64,000 nucleotides of DNA from Sipunculus nudus (GCA_026874595.1 CM049317.1:32664901-32728900), one strand, 5' to 3'; counted from the stretch's first letter, positions 22,541 through 35,361 are shown. The notes: a model not told the origin generated them from the letters alone. Translations and numbers: made by a program.

Positions 22541-22915
22541 TTGGCCTACTTTAATTTTAAAATTTTACACAGGATTCTGCCTTGTGGTAGTTTATTTCGA
22601 TGGAAGAAAATATTAAATACATCATGTAGCAGCTGCGGTAACAACCATACAGTAGAACACATGCTATTTAATTGTTCTCACGTAAAATTTATTTGGCAGT
22701 GTCTCGAAAAATATTTCTCAAAGATAGAGTGGCAGGATGTAGTGCTTGGTAGAGAATCGCATACGTTCAATATTATATCAAGTATATAAGCATTTTGTCT
22801 CTTCAAGAAATGGTTAGTAGAAAAAGACACTAAAGCCATTAATGATGTTAATATGTTTATTGAAAAAGAATTGTTACTAAGAAGTAAAATATGGTCAAAA
22901 GTAGCAGTGATGTAG
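22541..22915 (+). other. ORF2 C-terminal zinc-binding segment and end
   Basis: Contains CSSCGNNHTVEHMLFNCSHV, the C-x2-C...H-x4-C pattern of the zinc-binding segment that follows many non-LTR reverse transcriptases. The 82-codon frame ends at TAA 22787-22789, but LINE-like text (KKWLVEKDTKA, SKIWSKVAVM) continues in the same frame to TAG 22913-22915. The TAA may therefore be a premature stop. Confidence 0.8.
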
Positions 22916-23052
22916 CTGATATCCTAAATGTGTTAATAAGAGAAATATAGCTCGCACCCAAAATGTCCTGATAACGTGACAATGGAGGGGTTAATGTAAA
23001 ATCGTGATCTTGGGAAGAAGTAATAAATCCCATAAAAAAAAAGAAAAAAAAA

Positions 23053-23069
23053 TATTAATAACTAATTAT
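23053..23069 (+). repeat. Target-site duplication, right copy
   Basis: Exact copy of 18223-18239, directly after the A-rich LINE tail. Confidence 0.9.
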
Positions 23070-26000
23070 GACTAAGACAATTAGAATGCGACTATGACCA
23101 AAAGTTAAACAAAAACGTCATACAACAAAGGAGTATAGAACTATTCTTAGTTAATTTTGCCAGGGCCTCGATGAAAAAAATGTCACATTAAATGTCTAAA
23201 TATAATCTACAATAAGGAGTTTCCCTGAAATCACTGTCCATGTATGTTACGTAAATATTGACCTGACTGGAAACCGGTAAGTTTAGCCTTGGAAATATCT
23301 AATCAATGCTTTAGGTTCTAAGCTTCATGTGGCTCTCAGCAGCAACGATCTTAAGGACAGACAGAAACATTTATTTTACATTGACCGCATCGGACCTCTG
23401 TCAGGAATGATTATCCTTTTAATCATATGAACGGTACACGGGGTCATAGGATCTGTCACATTAATACGAACAACCAATGGAATACACTAAAACAGAAACC
23501 TGCGGAAACAAAGAAAATTGTGTCTGCCTACATGAATTACTAAATCATTCGCTGATAATCTGTTTTAAATAATATGACGTCATTAGTCTCATGAGGATGC
23601 GGGATAATCTTTCCACTGCCTATTGACATGTGTTGGTATTAAATAATAGTTTAGTCTTCAAGTAGATGAAGCAAAACAACTTTTGCGATATGATTAAAGA
23701 AATACAAAATACTGAGACTTATGCCTGTTCAGATATTAAGCGTGTGAATACCTATAATACACTCCATTTCTGAGATGGTGTGTTTCTTTTCCTTTGTGTT
23801 TATTCTCTTCATTTTCGTATACTATTTCTGCAGTTATACGCATATATAAAGGGTTTATTATTTAAAGTACTTTGTTTTACTTTGGGTGACTATTCACGTT
23901 GAATATACCGAAGTCAATTGAAATAGTAAATGTTATAAAGTATTATCAATTATTATATGTTTTATAATTCATTTGTTTCTCAATCTACTTCCTAACATAG
24001 GGAATAATATAAAAATAAGTTAAATATATTGGTCGACATGACCAGTTTCTATGCGGGAGGAAGCAATGGTTTGTCTTAGAAATGCACCTTATGAGACAGT
24101 TATGATGAAAACAGGCTTATTCTAAAAGATTAAATTTACGTCCGTCGTATTTAAGAAGCTTAAGAAAAGAAAGGGCGCAATCTGTTAACGTAAATTGCAT
24201 TTTAAATGCAGGTGCGCATGCGATATCTGTTATCCCCCGGTGCAGTAGAGGCAAACCTGGCGACGTAGTCTGCTCTAGATTATCACCGATGACGAATGCG
24301 GATGTCGAGCACAAAGCGGGAGCAGACTTCGTGGTCGTATGATGGAATAAAATGGCACATTTTATATAGCGACCGAAATGGTGGCACTCTAAGCAGATTG
24401 AGCAATATTTTGTCAATTTAAAAGCAGAAGCCGTCACACTATAACCCCGTCATCTCTTTGCACTATGAGCTGTTTATTAATCATTCGGGGGCGGTGTTTC
24501 AGTCATTGTGACCTTTGAAAGACGATATAACGACGCAATGATGCCTGTGTGATGAAAGGTTAAAAGGGCTGCGACATACACCTTGGCGCAGATGTTTATC
24601 TTTCTCTGGCTGCAGACAAAAAAGTCATTCAAATGCGATCATTCTCTTGTCCGTCTTAAGTTCAGCGCTGACCAATCTGTCTCTATACGGGCGCAGTTCT
24701 ACTGATCCTGATAATGTTCCTGAGTTATCATTCACCAAAGACGAGGGAGTAGGCTTGGTCTACATGTTGGGTTATATGGCAACACCTGCCTGTGCTACAT
24801 ATATTTATGTCGAGGGCGATTGATATCCAGAGATAACAATGCAAACTAAAACTAAATTGAAAGCTCATGCAGAACTCGGTGGAACGGGCATCACCAGTTG
24901 TTCCCTGTAAACAGGCAGGCGGATGACCTGAAGTATTTAACTCAAAGAAAATAGAACACAGTGACGTACTACTTAGTTTTCGTAGAACACTTATCACTAT
25001 AGGCCTGCTGCTATGTGAAACCTCCTTGCCCTTACGTTACGACTTGTATATGTTAACGGTTCAATGTGCTCTAAATTGTACCGCAAATCAGGCACTTACA
25101 ATGATTAAAGAGATGTGATCCTTGTTTGTGGTTAAAGAAAGAAAATGAGGTGTAATACGGGACAGTAAAGTCACTCACTACAGACGAATACAACAAAATC
25201 TCGGAAAGTAAGTAAGCCTACATGCATGAGATAAACAATTAACATAAGATGACAAAATCCCGCCACAATCAGCGTAAAACGGTTTATATATCATTATATC
25301 AATGTTCGGTTCACAGGAAAGTGAGAAGATTTACATGTCAGCGGATATAAGGTATGCCCAGGTCTTGATGTATGACGTCATCTAGATATATGGGACTTAA
25401 CTGTAATCATCAAACCCTGGCTACATAATTTCTGTATAGATTTAACATGAAAAATGCTCTATATATTTGACTGGCTAATATTAATTAAGTTAAAAAGTGA
25501 GTCACTATTAAAAATAGCATTTTATGTTGCTTTTTTATGATTGTGATCAAATTTTATAAATATTTTATTTCATATTAGACGTTACTTCTCTTGTTCCTAT
25601 ATTATTTACGATCCCGTTTTCAATAAGAAGTATATTCCTACATTTGCTGGTTTTAACTGAAATGGAGCCCCTTCTTACAGATGTGTTGGTAAAGAAAAAT
25701 AATAAAAAAAAAATAAATACCATAATCGCCAAAACAACGGGAAACCTCTAACTATAAATATTTTAAATTTTTGGATGACTTAAGTCTTTATAATTCATGT
25801 AAACTCGACTCTCTTGTAAATGATAGATGTATACATTTCTCAAAACGGTAATAGTAAATCTATAGGGATTGTAACATGGGAATCGTATAATAACATACTA
25901 TACTACTAAAAATTTAACGAATTTATTCAAATTGCTAACGTAGATTATGAAAAAAACAGGAAAATGGTTAAATTTCTTTTCCTCGTATTGAGTTGTTCCT

Positions 26001-26839
26001 GGTCGCCAGCTACAGACAGACTTGGTAATGAGGGGGTATAGGACTGACAGAGATACGTTGTTTTCTGTGGCCCTTTTGGACCCTGTCACTTGGAGCTCTC
26101 AATTTTGTCGTATAAACACCACACGGAGTCAGTGGACCTATCAGAACAAAGCCCAGAGATAATCTGTTTTACGGAAACTATGATGAATTTATTTATCCTG
26201 AAGTAATAATGTTATTACTATATCGGAATCTTAGTAATGGGGTTCTACAAAAATGTGCTGCCTATAGCATGAGGACTATCTTTCTGACGTCATAGCTACG
26301 TGGAAAGTTGCAGTTCAATTACTGCTTGAATGCAGGGTCTAAGAGTAATACAGCTCAACTTAAGTTATACTAATTTACGTAAAAACTTGATAGGTCATTC
26401 CCATTTGTATCAGCCATTATATCACACTGCGTAAAAGGTAAACTGCTTGTTCCTTTATGCTTACATTTATAAACGTTGTAAGACTGAAGTCATGTTAGTT
26501 ATGAGTTTGCAGATAATCCTGCTTCAACATCCTGTGCGTAGATATGAGTAAAATCCGTTATTTAATTTGTCTCTTAGGGTAAAAAAAAAAGAGACTATTT
26601 ATTGAGGACGTAGTTTCCAAACATTCCTGTGGGACGATTTTACATTTGCAGATAGAAAAGTCACATTTGATAAAAAACTCTTTTATGAATGTGACACAGC
26701 ATGATTGCAATGAGTGTTTGTGACGTCACTTTGAGTTAGAGAACACTTGGAGTGCATATACCGCTGTCTCCTTCAAATATGCATAAGTGTTGCAGACACA
26801 CGAAGTATTAATTCCTAACAAACTATAAATTAAACTAGT
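23070..26839. other. Long stretch without a recognisable gene
   Basis: AT-rich sequence with a more GC-balanced block at 24150-24680 that holds TGACCTTTGA (24509-24518), a nuclear-receptor-type half site with its TCA extension. The minus-strand frame at 24117-24437 (106 codons) lies in that block but matches no family I know. No shared repeats. Confidence 0.45.
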
Positions 26840-27180
26840 TATATGCATTCTCAGGAATGCATGCCTCCGACAAGTGTGCAGTCTTTAATGTGGGGTACTC
26901 GGCAACCCAGTTTTTTATTCACATATTGGCCCATTTTTTTTCAGGTTCATTGGTGCATATGTTCCCCAAAAGTGTTTTTCATTCACTTTTTCGGTCCATA
27001 TTCTGATGTTCAATCACATGTGTGTATATTCCAGGAAGTCCTCCCTGGACCCAGATCATATGCCGGACCCACACCAAAATCTAATTGATTTTTCATTGAC
27101 CAAGTTCCGAGGTCCCTTGAAAATTTCACGGGATTTTGTTCTTGATTGCGGAGATATGTTGTGAACAAACACACACACAC
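26840..27180 (+). repeat. Dispersed repeat R1, copy 2
   Basis: Aligns block for block with 4546-4905: ATATGCATTCTCAGGAATGC, TTTAATGTGGGGTA, GTCCATATTCTGATGTTCAAT, GGAAGTCCTCC, AAAATCTAATTGATT, then GTGAACAAACACACACAC. It is the clearest copy at the 3' end. Confidence 0.8.
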
Positions 27181-27336
27181 TCTCGAAGGGGAATGAACTC
27201 GTATCCTCCAAAATAAACTTTTACCCTCAAATCACCTTTCTACGGTATTTCACTAGTTTTTCAGTGAGGCCCTTAGATGTCATATAACATCTTAAAAGGG
27301 GAGAGTTATCAGTGGAAATATGACTGGAAACGGCCA

Positions 27337-27684
27337 TCAAATTTCATTGGCTATCACCAAAATTATCGTGGTCAAGTTACAGTCACAGGGGAAGCCCGTC
27401 GCAGTCATGCAGGGTACAACATAATCACCAAAACAACTCTGCATTGTGTGTGACGAGGGATTATATATCAGCTCGCGGTCAATAAAATCTACCATGTAGA
27501 GAGCATAGCAAAAACACACTCCCATTGTCGATCATATTCTAACTTTCTCGCATGAGCTGCAATATCTACTGGCTGAACTAGACAGGGCTGCGCCGACTTC
27601 ATCTACTAATACACCACGCGCCTGTTCAAAGGTAATTGAAACCATAAGAAAAATTAGGAATTTTGCTATTCTTCCCGATGCCAT
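27337..27684 (-). pseudogene. Cys-rich ORF with signal-peptide-like start and one in-frame TGA
   Basis: From ATG 27684 a minus-strand frame begins MASGRIAKFLIFLMVSITFE, a basic then hydrophobic leader that could be a signal peptide. It continues through RYCSSCEKVR to a TGA at 27534-27532. Reading past the TGA, the same frame stays open to 27337 with six more Cys (GVCFCYA, QSCFGD, VPCMTA, FPCDCN). The total is about 115 codons with one stop. I recognise no family. It could be a decayed secreted-protein gene, two exons' worth of chance frame, or a UGA-recoded frame. No selenocysteine element was identified. The low confidence reflects the lack of homology and splice support. Confidence 0.22.
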
Positions 27685-28565
27685 AAATTTTCTGTGGTAA
27701 ATCCCGATGTGATCCCAACCCGACAACTGCTTCCATCCCAGGTGTTCCGTTTGCGCCGTTTAATGATGCCTTATGTGACACGAGGGCGTTTTATGGTCCA
27801 CTGACAAGCCTGTCTGTCACATATACCAAAGCATCCCTGCCTCTCCTTCTCGTTATTTTTCCCTCACGTCTGTATCAGCTTCCCAGCTGCAGCAAAATCT
27901 ACAGCCCCGAGCCGGACACAGATTAGTCTGACTCAGGTTGTATACTATAATACTGTCCATGATACGTCTGTATATGATATGTAACAACGGCACATTCCTA
28001 TCATATACTGCTATCTTGTTATTCTAACAAGGCTACATTTTATACAAGATATTATTAAGGTGATATGATATTTGCAACCAACATATGCTAATCGTAAGAA
28101 GGAAACATCTTTGAAAACATATATGTTAATTCTATATTCCTGTAAATTCCTGTACTCCATTTTTTAACTGTGCGATGTTAACGAAAGTATAAGTATTACT
28201 GACGTGATTTATTGTATGCCTGGGTATTGATTTGGTAGGAACATTCTTACCTGTTTTCCACACATCGGACGCCTTTGTTAGATTCGTAATGAAGATGCTA
28301 AACCAAAACTACGTGACCCAATGAGAGCAAGGGAAACACATCTTCACAGTCCAAGTTATGGCATTTGTATGTCACTGACTAATTACTAAGATCGGCTACT
28401 GTTGCGAAGAAACCACCAGTCCCCAGGCATCCAATCTTTACAGGTCATTTTCTCTCCTGATAAACTACGTCATGTCTCCCACGTTGCTCCGGCACATCCG
28501 GCAAAGCTCACCTAAAACACAAAGCAACAGCAGAATCAGCAGATACTGAGTGACAACATGCCTAT

Positions 28566-28725
28566 ATTGGAGTATATTTGACAATGTCTATATATGACCT
28601 CCATAACTTTATTGGAGTATTTTGACAATGTTTGTATATAACTTTCATTACTTTATTGGAATATATTTGACAATGTCTGTATATGACTTTCATTACTTTA
28701 TTGGAGTTCATCTGACAATATATTC
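28566..28725 (+). repeat. 45-bp tandem repeat, about 3.5 units
   Basis: Units start at ATTGGAGTAT near 28566, 28611, 28655 and 28700, so the period is 44-45 bp. Each contains TTTGACAATGT.T.TATATGAC.TTCAT. It is AT-rich and noncoding. Confidence 0.9.
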
Positions 28726-28769
28726 AACAGTAAATACATGGTTATACTAAGAAGCTGGACTTTTATTGG

Positions 28770-28850
28770 CCCAAAAAAAGGGATTGAGGGTTTAAGTCTC
28801 GATCAGACCGTTGACCCACGGCCAAGATCTTAACCAAGAGGGCGTAACCT
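28770..28850 (+). repeat. Dispersed repeat R2, copy 2
   Basis: Shares GACCCACGGCCAAGATCTTAA and flanking bases with 4915-5015. GGTTTAAGTCTC near 28789 looks like a degraded Pol III B box, so a tRNA-derived origin is possible but not shown. Confidence 0.5.
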
Positions 28851-31092
28851 TTTTCACCCTCAAGTGACTGGGAAATGATCTTGAGCCGCAGACAAATGTA
28901 GGCTCAATTTTCATTTAGTTCTGAATCTTTATAATGGTCATAGAGCCATGGGGACGAACAGGCCAAAACAGACTGAAAAATGTGAAGTCGGGTGAGACTG
29001 AAATGGCCGGTGATATCACCACAACCTCATGTAGCTACATATCTGGTACACTCCTTACCCGCGGTTATACACTTCATTCGAGAGCGGGTGTCCCGGATCT
29101 CAATTGTTATAACCGGTGTTCTGTAGAGCAGGATTTTCTGGGTTACATACCAGGGCTGGCACAGCGCACAGATTTGTAATCAGACAAAGGAGAACATGGT
29201 ATCCTTTTCAAATCTTTCCCTGTTTCTTTATTTGAAGCGCTCTTGGAATATAAATATGTAGAGATAAACTCCAGTGATTGCTGAGGTCGATTGCTTTAAC
29301 AGGTATTTTCTCTGGGAAATGGCCTCTGGGAAAAATAAAAATTTATTGACATCATCTATTTATGAATATGGCTGGAATTTAAGTATCTCGCCAGACACCA
29401 GTTCAGTCGGCTCTGATGTTTTATATAATACCGTTTAATATTAGGCCCCCGATGGCTTCGTGGTTTACCGTAACGACGCCAAGTTCTGTATAGTATGAAT
29501 ACGGAGTGTTTTGCTAATGTTTTATATTTTCTTGGCAACTGATTTTAATCAAACCTTCTTTTAAAATTGAATCGATATAAAATGTTGACGTCTTTAAGGT
29601 ATACACTTAACTAGCATCCGGATCTATTTAACGTCACAGGCGTGTGATAATCTGTTTGAGTTGGGCCCTGCTGTCCGTTGCTGAAAAAGTCGTCTGAAAG
29701 GATATATAGAAAGAGACTAAAATGACGTTGTCTAGATATGCCTGATTAAATATAAACATTTAATATATCTCGAGTTAGAACATACACACGTTACAAAGGA
29801 AAGAATAAATGTGGTTTTTTTTTCTTCAAAAGACAAATTGACTTCGTCCCAATTTGATTGTAAATTTCAAACTCTGTTTTAAGTACTTTGTCGCAGAGCT
29901 TGCTTCACGATCTATACCTGGACAACATTCTTTACTGAATTGATGATAAGTACATTTTGTACATTATTTTATAGTTTTCATAAGACAAACGTTCTCTTCC
30001 TTGCGGTGTTTCCATGAAATGCTGTCTCCCCATAGATGAGACTGCAAGGGGTATTCCCAATACCAGAAAACATGACCATCTGATGGCCTCCAAATTATTA
30101 TCCGACTGTGGATAAAAGGCCGGGGCGGGTGAACATTTGTCATTTTCGGACCCACACCTACAAGACGGTGGAATCACTGTTAATATATATTTATATTTAT
30201 ACATATAATATTTGATTAATTTATGATAACCTTTTGAGGGTTCCCGTCCCGTTTGGACTGTTCTCAACTCAAAAAAATCCCTGGTCATTATCTGCCCCCA
30301 TGTTGAGCTTTTTCGAACCCAGATTAACTTAGTCGTGTCCATGGTCGGCAAACAGATTTAGAATAAACAGCTTTGTAGGGCCGTATGTGGCAGTTTGTTT
30401 CGTATACTTCCCGGGAGCTGAGAACCATGCTCAGAATAAAATGAATGTGATTACTCTCGTCAAAGATATCAGATAAGTACATAACAGTTTCAAAAGTAGG
30501 TTTGTCTATCTGATATAAGTTAGTGTGCTTACGACCCCCGTGAGGTCCGCACCATCGCCCATTAAACCAAGCCAAGAACCACTTACCGATCATATATGTA
30601 CCATCATGGAAATCATCCCCGTAACTCAGATATTTCTTTTATGTTTTCTCGAAAAGAACATGGGCCAACCAGGACCAGCCTTTACATAATTCACAAGAAT
30701 ACAAATACCGTCTTCTCATCGGTGAGAGAGTTGGATTGCTTCCACATCCATTTCATTTAACGCTCAAGTTATTTGATCCTGAATAGTCGATCGGCTGGCC
30801 CAGCAAAAACAGATCAAAACCCATGCAAATAACTTGGTCTTGGACTCGACTCGGACTTACATTTGGATTTACACCAGTTTTTAATAATAAAAAAATTGAA
30901 CAACTATAAAGATCTTAAAGAATATATGCAGGAGAGACACAAGTACAGACACACTAACAAACGGACAGACAGAACAACAGCAAGAAAGATAAAAATAAAA
31001 AAAAGAGAAAGCAGGGGACAGAGAGGGCGAGAATTAACTGATAAACTTAGGGCAGAAATTAATTAAATGAAAATGGAATATGCATGGAAAAT

Positions 31093-31095
<3 letters not shown>
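28851..31095. other. Stretch without a recognised gene
   Basis: Several open frames occur: plus 28934-29179, minus 29932-30351 (139 codons) and minus 30324-30593. The 139-codon frame is Cys/Pro-bearing in the middle (CRCGSENDKCSPAPAFYP), but an overlapping minus frame is also open and neither matches a family. A GTAAGT word on the minus strand near 30586 is the only splice hint. Confidence 0.35.

Positions 31096-31148
<53 letters not shown>
31096..31148. repeat. (TA)n microsatellite
   Basis: A pure TA run of about 26 units. Confidence 0.95.
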
Positions 31149-31152
<4 letters not shown>

Positions 31153-34100
31153 TACTTCCTGATAAAAGCGTAATAATGTGCACTTCATGAAACTGTTAAT
31201 ATATAAGAGGAGAGTTAAGTATCCAAAAAGAGGAGGCGTTGCAAAAAGACAGGACCTTCAGTCTGACTCTTTGGTCGGAGCATCGGTAAAGAACGACCTC
31301 AGTGAGTGTCTGGTGCCAGTGCTGTAAATATGTGACAGCCCGTGGGAGCTGCTGCAACAGTTACGTCCTTGATTCAACTGCGACAAGAGAACCCGCGGGC
31401 TGATCTGTATGAGCTCTCACGACGACAGGGACACGCCATTCGCCGATAGGTATGCTTAATTACCGCGGCCACTCACCCGGAAGATTATCCAATACCCTTT
31501 CACGGGGGCTTCTGGTGAACGTATGCTGGCTATTATCGGGACTTTTCATATCCCCCTTGCCTTCACACTTTCGATAAATAAATAAGCAAATGAGCCCGGT
31601 TCTTACAAGGCCTGCTGCCTCAGTCTCTCGTCTGATCGCTCATCTGCTGACGGAATGCTGATTAATAATAAGGTACAGTGCGTCCAGAAAGTGGCCTGCC
31701 TCGCAGACTGGTACTCTGCACTATTACAGTTCCGCTTCCCCAGTAAACCATTAAGACAAGTAAACCTACGTTTTGCTCCATTTCCCAGCGACTGTAATCA
31801 CTACTTAATTTAAAATAAACTTACGTTCCCTCACGTTTGTTTTGTCTTAGTCGGAGTATGGTATTTTTAAATAAGATTCAAATATCAAAATTAAACTTTT
31901 TTTTAATTTTTGGAATACTTTATCATTAATACTTTTTAATGAACCTTACTCGTGTACAACAGTCTAAAGAAAGCAATTATTCAATAGGATGTTTCTATTT
32001 TAATTCTATCTTTAAAGCTTCATCCTTCCAAAGTCCTTTAAACGAAAAAGCTATTTTCAAATCATATCATACTTAGCCTACCATACTGGTTATAACAATC
32101 GATTACTCTATCGGAGCCAAATTCAATTTTAAGACAAATTGCACGGTGTAACTACATGAATGCACATGATTTTTTTTTACATGTAATATATATAATTACT
32201 TATACCTCAAAAAAATGTAAAGCGATGGCGTTTTCCTTTGATAAACCAATAATTATAAGATCAATATTATTATTTCATCTTGATTTTATATTTGTAGTTA
32301 GCGGCGTTTTTCTTCTTATTGGTGTGTATGTTTAAATCACATTTCAGTCCCCTTGTTTTAAAAGCAGTGCCGTTTACAATAAATCTTTTGTTTATAAACG
32401 TGGTTTGGCAGGTTGATGACGGGTATATACTGTATAGTTGTAATCGATAACACTATAGATAAATCCGTCTTTTAATCAGTCCTACCGTACCGATCTGACG
32501 ACCATAACACCCGCCTAGCACCGCCTATTCCATTTACTACTTAGTTCACAATCAAGACTCCGTGGTCCTCCTTTTGTATTAACACGACCATCATTGTTCT
32601 CCTACTATCACTGATCTATGTGCACTTATTAACCACAATAACACATTATTGGCGTAACCTGCCAGGACGGTATGCGTGCTAATCTTCCTAATAATTCAAC
32701 ATGGCCGCTATCGGAGGCCGCCATTTTCGATACAGAATAAAACTCGGATGTCGCTAGCCGTATGATAGAGGTCAAAGTGGAAAGACATAAACGTACGGAC
32801 TACATCGACGGAAGGTGTCACGTCCACGAAAGGACGCGGTACATTGTCAATAAACGACTGTAGCTATGAACTAAATAGTTGCTCCTTAAGATATATGTGA
32901 TGGAATAATCTGTCTTTACTTTACTTACTTTATTAATCTCAATATCAGCAAATTACCTGGATTGGACTAAGATTTAAGCCTGCACATTAATTAACAAGAA
33001 GGATGCAGATTTCAGCAGAACAAAGACATATTTAGATTTGTGGATAACTTGTTCTAGTGATAGGCAATAAATCACAACAAAATAATTCCAAAATAGTGTT
33101 TTGGCATGTGGCATTTTGTCGTAAAAATAACTAGTTTAACGTTTTCTTTCCAAAGACGGGTTTCAAATAAAATATTGTGACCCCGGAATCTCCTCTATCA
33201 AAGCCCAAGTGATTAATGTGGCGGACAGGCTCGGCCATTTGTTATTGAGGTAGTTATTTTCCGCTACACAAACCATCATAACGCTACCAGTCTAATTATT
33301 CGACGCACTAGTAATCAACATTTTCTTGTGTATTAACGAAACAAATATGAAGAATAAAAGGAACGATATTTTCACAGAAGTAAAATCCTGCCTTAAGTAC
33401 CGTTTGATGGTCGTTTAATCAAATTGAGTTTGCCATAAGAACGGTTACCCTGTTCACAGCGCTTTTATGACCGGGCTGCTAACAGCCAATCTTCTAAAAT
33501 GACAAACACCGACATTGACAACGTTTATGGTCCACACACCGACAAAGCTTTATATGTGGCAAAAAACTGTATTCTCTGTGTTTTCCTTTGAATCAATTTG
33601 ATTTAAGAACGTCTTATTAAAGGCAAAATATGAATTCCATGAGGAAAAAATAGAACTTCTTTTACAAAATTGGCCCGAGTTAATTAATCTGCACTTGAAG
33701 GCCAGTTTAATTAAAGCGAATGACGGCGGTGCAAGATCACTTGTATAATACACAGTCGTAGTTTCTTAGAAATGGCGATGCGAAAACCCCTTCGAAAACT
33801 GATATTTATTTTCGTTTTTCAGGATTAATGGGAAATATTGAAACCGAGCCTTTCTGCCCTTAGAACACATTTAGCAACATTCCCGGCAGTACAAGACCAG
33901 GAGCGAGGGCTAGCGACAGGGGAGTTCCGTGATCAAGGTGGAGTGAGACCACCATTAATTATAATATAAATATGAAAATAACACCACAGACACCATTCTT
34001 TATACCCCACGTGGAGTCATGATGACAAATTCAGAAACTAATACATAGGGATGGCAAAATGCGAACTCGTAAGCAAAAAGAAAAAAAGCCTGGTGCTTTC

Positions 34101-34861
34101 GGTAAAAAAAAATCAATTTATCTTAAAGCCAACCGTTCAGAAAATGTATATCAATAGTACCAACCATTACAAAGGCAACGTGGTTGTTTTCCTATCGCCG
34201 TTTATTACACAGGTTTTATGGTCCGGTAAACGACTATAGGTTGGTTTCCTTTCATATTTAACCATATGCCATGCATCGGGTGTTATGAGAGGTGTTTTGT
34301 CTGTTGTAATGATCCATAAATAGGGATGTCAATGCTGTATCTGTCATTAACTAGATTTGTGGCGTGCGTGAAAAGTCAGTTTATTTAGTGTCTCCTGTTC
34401 TGACCGTTCCTCTGTGCCATTATCTTAGTTTTAACGTCTCGCATGATACACTCAATTCCTGCCATAACAAAATATATTGCTTTTGTGAAATACACCGGGT
34501 AATAAAATGACACTCAGGGCATTTTATTCTGTTGAAGGAATATTTATTTGATGAACGTTAAGTGAACCAAGAACGAGTGAACCAGATCAAAGTCTGGTTC
34601 TTCATAAATTCTACTATCCTTTCAATTGTTGATACTTTGGTGGCTATGATGGCAGATCATACTTGCCATAACTGGCGTTTAAAACGCGTCCCCAGCTGAT
34701 TTTTTGTCCAGATATTCTGTTTAAGACATGGACTGCATACACAAAACCTGAAATATGCATTTCTATGGGCTATCCATGATCTGTGATACTCCACAACCCG
34801 TGTTTAATTGTCCCGAATTCCCAGGGTCTTTGGAGCAAATGTTACCCTTACCAGTGCGTAC
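31149..34861. other. Long stretch without a recognisable gene
   Basis: 31230-31790 is more GC-balanced than its surroundings and contains no repeat shared elsewhere in the window; it is a candidate regulatory or conserved noncoding block. At 32700-32730 CATGGCCGC and GGCCGCCATTTT form an inverted pair of YY1-like sites. Otherwise AT-rich, with no gene. Confidence 0.4.
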
Positions 34862-35010
34862 ACTTATTTGGCCCATATATAAGTTTTCATTCGGGTATAC
34901 ATGACTGCACATTTGTGAATATTCCTGAAAGAAATTCCTGATTCCGAATCTTTAGCCAAACCCAAACGAAAATCTAATTGATTCTTCATTGGCCCATTAA
35001 TGGGATTCCG
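34862..35010 (+). repeat. Dispersed repeat R1, copy 3 (partial)
   Basis: Matches the inner part of R1: TTTGGCCCATAT, GTATACATGACTGCACATTTG, GAATATTCCTGAAAG, AACGAAAATCTAATTGATTC. The flanking parts of R1 are not recognisable. Confidence 0.7.
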
Positions 35011-35361
35011 TTCCCTGATACTGACCATGTTCCGGGATTCGAACGGCAACCACTGTCCACTAAACTACCTGGCAGAATGTGTTAACCTGATTAGGTGTAA
35101 AAACCAATTTAGTTCATTCTGAAGGAAACAGAGTGTGAAAAGAGAGAACGGACGAGTGGAAAAATATCCATATTCAACTTTCGCTATACCCTTTGTATAT
35201 CAAATTATTTTAAAACGATATTCTCTCTATATTTTTTGTGGTTCTTCAGTGTTTACCCGAATGTATAGCAGAGACATACACTACTTTTTCACACTACTTT
35301 TCAGTCCCCAATTTCTGACTCCAGCAATACCATGAACCCTCATTTTCGCTTATTTCTCCTT

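Larger units (their letters stand above)
19340..22915 (+). pseudogene. LINE ORF2 (endonuclease-RT-zinc), frameshifted
   Basis: This ORF supplied the copy machinery of the LINE: target nicking, then priming of cDNA on the nicked end. ATG 19340 is the first Met before the endonuclease. The coding text continues to the TAG at 22913-22915 but is split. There is a one-base shift near 19991, just before the last endonuclease block. A second shift is at the T8 run near 20504, with TAG at 20521-20523. A third is at the A run near 20760, and a fourth at the A7 run near 21585. Near 21700 the text jumps from YLGVYVGHNN to FLWKK, so roughly 100 codons usually present there are missing. Further stops follow near 21860, 22168 and 22410. 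The shifts at homopolymers could be decay or, in part, sequencing error. Confidence 0.88.
18240..23052 (+). mobile_element. L1/Tx1-group LINE, 5'-truncated, NADAR-bearing ORF1
   Basis: A 4.8-kb non-LTR retrotransposon bounded by a 17-bp target-site duplication. ORF1 (18242-19242) encodes a zinc knuckle and a NADAR-like domain. ORF2 (19340-22915) encodes an APE-type endonuclease, a reverse transcriptase and a C-terminal zinc-binding segment. A short 3' UTR with AATAAA at about 23026 leads into an A-rich tail (23033-23052). ORF1 is already open at the left boundary with no start codon, so the insertion is 5' truncated. Several single-base frameshifts lie at homopolymer runs, and a deletion near 21700 removes part of ORF2. 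Most of the coding sequence is otherwise continuous, so the insertion is moderately young. The L1/Tx1 placement rests on RT wording (NYRSISLTNTDYKIL, RQGCPIS, YADDTVLF) and the ORF2 tail. Confidence 0.92.

Noticed and set aside
29440-29500. CCCCGATGGCTTCGTGGTT, like a tRNA A box
   Set aside because: No proper B box at the expected spacing and no acceptor stem.
29932-30351. 139-codon minus-strand ORF with a CRCGSENDKC stretch
   Set aside because: An overlapping minus frame is also open, no family is recognised and splice support is poor. Kept only as a note.
30863-31066. 67-codon Lys/Arg-rich plus-strand ORF
   Set aside because: Low-complexity purine-rich sequence running into a TA tract.
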